Assembly: GCA_023248915.1 (NCBI GenBank) | Contig: JAHFDQ010000219.1 | Span: 605 to 9,248 of the forward strand | Direction of reading: 5' to 3' | Length of the DNA: 8,644 nt | Source of the DNA: Archangiaceae bacterium | Lineage (GTDB): Bacteria; Myxococcota; Myxococcia; Myxococcales; Myxococcaceae | Shown: positions 4,727-8,644 of the stretch, in pieces | Layout of the letters: every line of letters begins with the position of its first letter | Numbering within the stretch: the stretch's first letter is position 1 | Position numbers and translations under genes: made by a program | The notes under the pieces: generated by a model | What the model was told of the DNA's origin: nothing | The model's database searches: none | The model's input: the letters and a program-made list of their open reading frames with translations, nothing else

Positions 4727-5647
4727 TCAAGGCCTCTTCCCGTCCCACGTGGGCTCGCCGATGGACTTCATCACGTTGTCCGGGAGGACGGCCACGATGA
4801 GCCCGCCGTCGAGGTTCTCGGCGACCCTGAGCGCCGCCACCACCGCGGCCCCCCCGCTGGTGCCCGCCGGGAGCCCTTCCTCCCGGGCGAGCCTGCGCGC
4901 CATCTCCTGCGCCGCCTCGGTGGACACCTCGACCTGGCGGGAAACCAGCGTCGAATCGAAGATGGGCGGCACCTCGGTCGAGGCGTAGTGCTTGGTCCCT
5001 TCGATGCCGTGGTAGGCGGCGTCGGGCTGGACGGCGATTCGTTCGATGCGCGGGTTCAGCTCCTTCAGGCGGCGGCTCACCCCGGTGAACGTTCCGCTGG
5101 TTCCCATGATGGCGACGAAGTGGGTGATGCGGCCTTCCGTCTGGTCCCAAATCTCCAGCGACGTGCCCTCGTAGTGCGCTCGCCAGTTCATCGGGTTGCT
5201 GTACTGGTCGAGGAACAGATAACGGTTCGGTTCCTGCTCCGCCATCCGCCGGGCAATCGCCCGCGCGCCGTCGGGACCCTCTTGCGCGTCCGTCAGCACG
5301 AGCTCGGCCCCCAGGAGCTCGAGCAGGCGCTTGCGGGCCGGGCTGGCGTTGGCCGGCATGCACAGCGTCACCCGATGGCCGCGCGCCGCGGCAATCTGCG
5401 CGAGCGCGATTCCGGTGTTCCCGCTCGTCGAATCGAGCAAGGTTCGCGAGCCGTCGAGCAGGCCTCGGTCCTCGACGTCGCGGATCATCCACAGCGCCGG
5501 CCGGTCTTTCACCGAGCCCGCGGGGTTCATCCACTCGCACTTCACGTGAACTTCGGCGCCCCGGCCCGCGGGAATGCGCTGGAGCCGCACGAGCGGCGTC
5601 ATGCCGACGGGCGCCAAGTGCAGTGGGCTGGAAGGGGTTCGCGGCAT
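4727..5647 (-). CDS. cysM: Cysteine synthase, CysM-like, PLP-dependent (fold type II)
   Basis: A 306-aa enzyme making cysteine from an activated serine (O-acetyl- or O-phosphoserine) and a sulfur donor. The PLP lysine is K47 in NPAGSVKDRP; the substrate loop TSGNTG is at 74-79; the phosphate-binding Gly loop GTSGT at 182-186; a second loop GTSGGAA at 262-268. It resembles E. coli CysM in EIWDQTEGRITHF and GVSRRL. The segment GIEGTKHYASTEVPPIFD puts basic residues (K219, H220) where CysM proteins carry the arginines linked to alternative substrates, so O-phosphoserine use is plausible but unproven. The usual GNTPLV or GHTPLV reads GMTPLV here (M16), and the C-terminal segment is LPDNVMKS instead of the common D-x-G-x-R/K-Y-L-S. 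The ATG at 5647 keeps a normal leader; there is no clear ribosome site. It follows the FecR gene by 14 nt and precedes mec. A carrier and Mec peptidase alongside argue for a protein thiocarboxylate rather than free sulfide as donor. Confidence 0.93.
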   Translation of the reverse strand: MPRTPSSPLHLAPVGMTPLVRLQRIPAGRGAEVHVKCEWMNPAGSVKDRPALWMIRDVEDRGLLDGSRTLLDSTSGNTGIALAQIAAARGHRVTLCMPANASPARKRLLELLGAELVLTDAQEGPDGARAIARRMAEQEPNRYLFLDQYSNPMNWRAHYEGTSLEIWDQTEGRITHFVAIMGTSGTFTGVSRRLKELNPRIERIAVQPDAAYHGIEGTKHYASTEVPPIFDSTLVSRQVEVSTEAAQEMARRLAREEGLPAGTSGGAAVVAALRVAENLDGGLIVAVLPDNVMKSIGEPTWDGKRP

Positions 5648-5661
5648 GGTACGTCGAGAAC

Positions 5662-7611
5662 CTACCGCCTCGACAGCCTTCGCACCCAGTACCGCTCGTC
5701 GCCGCTTCGCTCGACCAGCCGGAACACCACCTGGTCGGCCCGGGTCAGCGGCACCGAGAAGCGCCCCTTCGCGTCGAGCGCCACCGCCTTGCCGTTGACG
5801 TACAGCGTCGACGCCAGGGGCGCGGTCCCCACCGCCGAGGCCCCGTCGCCGCGCTCGCCCGGCTTCGGGTGGTCGATCAGCAGCGACGTCAGCGAGTTGT
5901 CGTAGAGGATGTCGAGCTTGTTCATTCGCCCGCCGGTGCTCTCGGCGCCGTGCTCGTCGAGCGGCGCCGCGTACCAGACGTAGCTGCCCTCGACGAGCAC
6001 GCCCGACTCGACCGTGCCCTTGGTGTCGGCGACCTCGCGGTCGACGAGCGGCTTTTTCAGGTCGTCGGCGCGGAACACCTTCAGCCGGTACTTCCGCACC
6101 CCCTCGCGCGGCGCGAAGGTGAAGGTGAGGCTGGGCAGCGCGCTCTGGAAATAGACCGCCGACCGGAGGCCCGTCTCGGCCACGTCGCCCCTCGGGTTCT
6201 CGGCCTTGCCCTGGTTCCCTTCGCGGTCAGGGTCGAACCGGACGTGGCCCTGGTGCAACGGCGCGCCCCCGGCGCCCACCACCCGCCAGTACAGGTCGCC
6301 CGCCGCCGGCGCCGGCGCCGCCACGTACGGGTCGGCCACCTTCCCCGAAACGAGCAGCTCTTCGAACGACGCGCTCGCCGAGACCTGCACGTGCGCGTCG
6401 CCCTCGACCGGCGGCCACGACAGCCCCACCATCCCCACCGCGTCGCCGTACACGCGGACCTTCTTGTCGGACGGCAGCACCAGCCCAGGCTTCGCTCGGG
6501 CCTCGACCGCGAGCGCGTCGGCCGAGACGTCCACCAGTTGGCCGGCCTTCACCACCTGCGTCTGGCCTCCGCTGGAAACTTCCACCTCGCCGGCCCGGAC
6601 CTCGAGCTTCGGCCCCTTCGGCGTCTGCACCACCACCACCGACGCCTCGCCCGACGACTTGAGCTGAACCTCCTTCTTGCCCGAGCCGCCGATGCTGAGC
6701 GAGGTAGCCCCGCCCCCCAACTGCGCCAGCGCGCTGCCCGAGGCGAGCTGCAGCTTCACCGAGCGCTGGTCGCCGTCCTGCAGCGAGTCGCCCGCGGCGC
6801 CGGTCGACCCCGAGTCGAGCCGGAGTTCGACGCCCGCGGTGGACAACCGGGCGCGAGCCCCCTTCGGCAACTGGAAGGCGGTGCCCGCCACGATGGCCTC
6901 GGGCGTCTTCGGCGCGGGAGTGAACCGGGCGGCACCCTTCTTCTTCAGCATGGGGGTGCCTGCCTCGGGCGACAACACGAGCTCGATGGCGGTCGGCGGG
7001 GGCTTCACCACCGGCTTGGGCGGCGGCGGAGGCGGCGGCGCGTCGACAATCTCGATGGACCCCATCGACAGGTTCATCTTCTGGCCGGCCGAGGCCGACT
7101 GCTGGCCGCCGTCCTCGCCGAGGACGGTGATGACTCCCAGGGCCACGTCGATGGCCATGCCGGCCTCGCCGACGACCAACTTGGCCTTCGACCCGGCCGA
7201 CACCCGCGTCTGGCCGAACGGGGTGGTCACCGCCAGCGCGGGAGCGTCGGCGCCTTCGCCTCCCACCAACGAAATGCTACCGGCCTGCAGGTCGAGCGTC
7301 ACCGACCCCAGCTTCTGCCCGAGCCGAAACCGGGTGCTCTCGCCCAATTCGAGCTCGCGGCCCTCGTTCGAACGCAAGACCGCCTTGCCGTCCTGGCCGG
7401 TGACGATGAGGTCGCCCGCGAACAACGGGCCGGGAGCGACCGGCACCTCGGCGCTCTCACCGCGAGTCAGGGTGACCAGGCCCGTGGACGACACCAACTG
7501 CGCGACCGGCTTCTCGGGAGGCTTCTTCTCCGAGCAGGCCAGCGCCAGCAGCGAAACGACGCCCAGCGCCAAAACCCTGCGAGCAAGAAAGCGCGGCGCG
7601 GCGTCTGTCAT
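5662..7611 (-). CDS. FecR-domain lipoprotein
   Basis: A 649-aa envelope protein of unknown specific role. The N-terminus has a positively charged stretch, a hydrophobic core (VLALGVVSLLALA) and a lipobox-like LALAC, so C26 is probably lipidated. Residues about 38-188 fit a FecR domain (ligand or peptidoglycan-associated beta fold): repeated short strands, AGDLIVTGQDGKAVLR, then TPFGQTRVSAGSKAKLVV. A Pro-rich spacer (192-206, seven consecutive prolines) leads to a second FecR-like stretch (about 240-370) with repeated LEVRAGEVEVSS-type strands. The rest (about 395-649) holds beta-sandwich-like segments (LSWPPVEGDAHVQVSAS, YWRVVGAGG, TFTFAPREGVRKYRLKVF) such as those in Fn3-like surface proteins. 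No sigma factor lies beside it, so the classic FecR anti-sigma role is not supported. Its ATG overlaps the preceding stop as ATGA, so the two are translationally coupled. Confidence 0.8.
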   Translation of the reverse strand: MTDAAPRFLARRVLALGVVSLLALACSEKKPPEKPVAQLVSSTGLVTLTRGESAEVPVAPGPLFAGDLIVTGQDGKAVLRSNEGRELELGESTRFRLGQKLGSVTLDLQAGSISLVGGEGADAPALAVTTPFGQTRVSAGSKAKLVVGEAGMAIDVALGVITVLGEDGGQQSASAGQKMNLSMGSIEIVDAPPPPPPPKPVVKPPPTAIELVLSPEAGTPMLKKKGAARFTPAPKTPEAIVAGTAFQLPKGARARLSTAGVELRLDSGSTGAAGDSLQDGDQRSVKLQLASGSALAQLGGGATSLSIGGSGKKEVQLKSSGEASVVVVQTPKGPKLEVRAGEVEVSSGGQTQVVKAGQLVDVSADALAVEARAKPGLVLPSDKKVRVYGDAVGMVGLSWPPVEGDAHVQVSASASFEELLVSGKVADPYVAAPAPAAGDLYWRVVGAGGAPLHQGHVRFDPDREGNQGKAENPRGDVAETGLRSAVYFQSALPSLTFTFAPREGVRKYRLKVFRADDLKKPLVDREVADTKGTVESGVLVEGSYVWYAAPLDEHGAESTGGRMNKLDILYDNSLTSLLIDHPKPGERGDGASAVGTAPLASTLYVNGKAVALDAKGRFSVPLTRADQVVFRLVERSGDERYWVRRLSRR

Positions 7612-8644
7612 TGCACCTTCCGGCGGAGGTCGCAGATGAAGATGGCCTGCTCGCCATCGGCGACCGAGACGACCTTGGTTTGGCTAACGAAGCCCGGGGC
7701 TTCAATCAACACCGTGTACTTGCCTCCGGGCACGTGCGCGACGAAGCGCCCGTCGGGGCCGGCCTTCAAGGTCGCGTTAGCCTCGGGAATCTTCACAGAC
7801 GCCTGCACCGGAGCGCCGGCCTCGGTGCGCACCAGCCCGCGCAACACGGCCAGCGGCTTGGGCGCGCCCACCTTGACCAGGGTGAGGGTGACTTCGGCCT
7901 CGCCGCCCGGCGGAATCGACACCACTTCTTCCGCCGGCTTGAAGCCCGCGGCCTGCACCTTGACCGTCACCGGCCCTGGGCCGACCTGGGCGATGACGAA
8001 CGAGCCGTCGGCGCCCGTGGTGACCGGGGGCTTGCCCGCGACTTCGACCGGCACGTTGGCTGCCGGCCCCTTCGGAGCGGCAATCAACACCTTGCCCTTC
8101 AAGGAACCCGGGCCGACCGGCTTCGACAGCACCAGCTGAGCGTCGGCCTCTCCGCCCGGCGGAACCTCGGCTTCCTGCTCGACGCTCTCGAACCCTTCGG
8201 CCGACGCGCGCACCGTCACCTTGCCGGGGCCCACGCCCTCGAATCGGAAAGCCCCGGTCGTGTCGACGGTCACCGGCGCGTGGCCGGCGACTTCGACCCG
8301 GGTCCCGGCAGAGGCCGCGCGGCCGCCGGCCCGGACCACCCGGCCCTTCAACACACCGGGGCCGGACGGAGGAGGCGGTTCGACCCGCACCGGTTCGGCG
8401 CTCGGGAGCACGAAGCGCAACCCGATGCCGCCGCGGTGGGCGGTCTGGCTGGTCTTGTAGTTGCCGGCGGAAGCGCTGGTGATGGACAGCTCGTAGTCGA
8501 GCAACGCCGCCACCTTGAGCTTGGACAGTTGGAACCGCCCGAAGGCCAGCTCGGCGCCGGCGCCGATCTGCGTCAAGGCGAGCGAGGTGCCGAGGTAGGT
8601 CGCGCCGACCGCGAACGGAGCCACCCGGCCTCGCAGCGCCGCGG
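7608..8644 (-). CDS. Outer-membrane barrel-like protein with three carboxypeptidase-regulatory-like repeats (5'-partial)
   Basis: The frame is open to the right edge, so the start is missing; 344 residues are visible. The in-frame GTG at 8624 is not believed to be the start, because coding continues upstream without a stop. The first ~80 visible residues alternate small and hydrophobic residues (VGATYLGTSLALTQIGAGAELAFGRF quoted in part, LDYELSITSAS, GGIGLRFVLP) as in the last strands of an outer-membrane beta-barrel. After a Pro-rich hinge (VEPPPPSGPG) come three tandem repeats of about 75-80 residues of the CarboxypepD_reg type, each with L-K/R-G-x-V at the start, a D-G-x-F or T-G-A-F turn in the middle, G-P/G-K-x-T-V, and A-x-GF near the end. 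The order barrel then repeats is the reverse of TonB-dependent receptors. The product is likely envelope-located; its function is unknown. Confidence 0.72.
   Translation of the reverse strand, partial: AALRGRVAPFAVGATYLGTSLALTQIGAGAELAFGRFQLSKLKVAALLDYELSITSASAGNYKTSQTAHRGGIGLRFVLPSAEPVRVEPPPPSGPGVLKGRVVRAGGRAASAGTRVEVAGHAPVTVDTTGAFRFEGVGPGKVTVRASAEGFESVEQEAEVPPGGEADAQLVLSKPVGPGSLKGKVLIAAPKGPAANVPVEVAGKPPVTTGADGSFVIAQVGPGPVTVKVQAAGFKPAEEVVSIPPGGEAEVTLTLVKVGAPKPLAVLRGLVRTEAGAPVQASVKIPEANATLKAGPDGRFVAHVPGGKYTVLIEAPGFVSQTKVVSVADGEQAIFICDLRRKVQ
7626..8357 (-). repeat. Three tandem carboxypeptidase-regulatory-like protein repeats
   Basis: Repeat 1 is at 8121-8357 (VLKGRVVRAGG ... QLVLSKP), repeat 2 at 7875-8108 (SLKGKVLIAAP ... 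TLTLV) and repeat 3 at 7626-7850 (VLRGLVRTEAG ... IFICDL). Repeats 1 and 2 share the closing pattern E-V/S-x-PPGGEA; repeat 3 has VADGEQA there instead. They are protein-level repeats, diverged in DNA, and suggest old internal duplication. Confidence 0.75.

Noticed and set aside
4275..5540. 421-codon reading of the JAMM gene extending back through cysM
   Set aside because: The upstream part is Arg/Gly/Ala-rich out-of-frame cysM sequence. The JAMM domain alone has the length of Mec.
5600..5602. Alternative ATG start for cysM at codon 16
   Set aside because: It would begin at M16 of the conserved GMTPLV segment and remove the strand before it; no ribosome site precedes it.
5623..8139. 838-codon open frame on the + strand opposite the FecR and repeat genes
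   Set aside because: It crosses a real gene boundary on the other strand, is dominated by Arg, Gly, His and Leu of no known family, and is an antisense shadow.

Overview
The window is very GC-rich, with almost every third codon position G or C, frequent GTG starts and long spurious open frames opposite the real genes. That base composition, together with a PilZ protein, a FecR-domain lipoprotein and a barrel protein carrying carboxypeptidase-regulatory repeats, suggests a Myxococcota or related deltaproteobacterial-type genome. This is an inference; no taxonomic marker gene is present.

Layout. At the left edge the 3' end of a PilZ-domain gene runs on the + strand (1-273). Everything else is on the - strand and converges on it. 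Reading the - strand from the right edge: a barrel protein with three carboxypeptidase-regulatory-like repeats, 5'-truncated (7608-8644); a FecR-domain lipoprotein overlapping it by 4 nt (5662-7611); a CysM-type cysteine synthase 14 nt further on (4727-5647); a JAMM/Mec-type peptidase (4275-4712); a fused CysO-like sulfur carrier + MoeB/MoeZ-type E1 + rhodanese (2822-4255); a 72-nt gap holding a 16-nt perfect palindrome and a strong ribosome binding site; a family 2A encapsulin shell protein of the SrpI type (1808-2749); and, overlapping it by 13 nt, a SufS-like cysteine desulfurase with a roughly 100-residue Pro/Ala/Gly-rich N-terminal extension, the expected cargo enzyme (303-1820). I see no tRNA, rRNA, CRISPR, insertion sequence or phage gene.

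How the genes fit together. Two sulfur modules known from other bacteria lie side by side in one gene string. The first is the encapsulin nanocompartment with its cysteine desulfurase cargo, which takes sulfur off cysteine; in characterised relatives it is linked to sulfur limitation and to storage of elemental sulfur inside the shell. The second is the CysO-CysM-Mec route known from Mycobacterium tuberculosis: a MoeZ-type E1/rhodanese makes a thiocarboxylate on the Gly-Gly end of a small ubiquitin-like carrier, CysM builds cysteine on it, and the JAMM peptidase Mec releases the cysteine. One module removes sulfur from cysteine and the other puts sulfur onto a new cysteine, so the locus could be a sulfur storage-and-retrieval loop. 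Each family assignment is strong; the coupling is inference. The most unusual single feature is that the CysO-like carrier is fused in frame ahead of its own E1, which leaves its Gly-Gly internal at residues 92-93 rather than at a free C-terminus. The two envelope genes at the right are packed as if co-transcribed with the sulfur genes, but I see no functional link.
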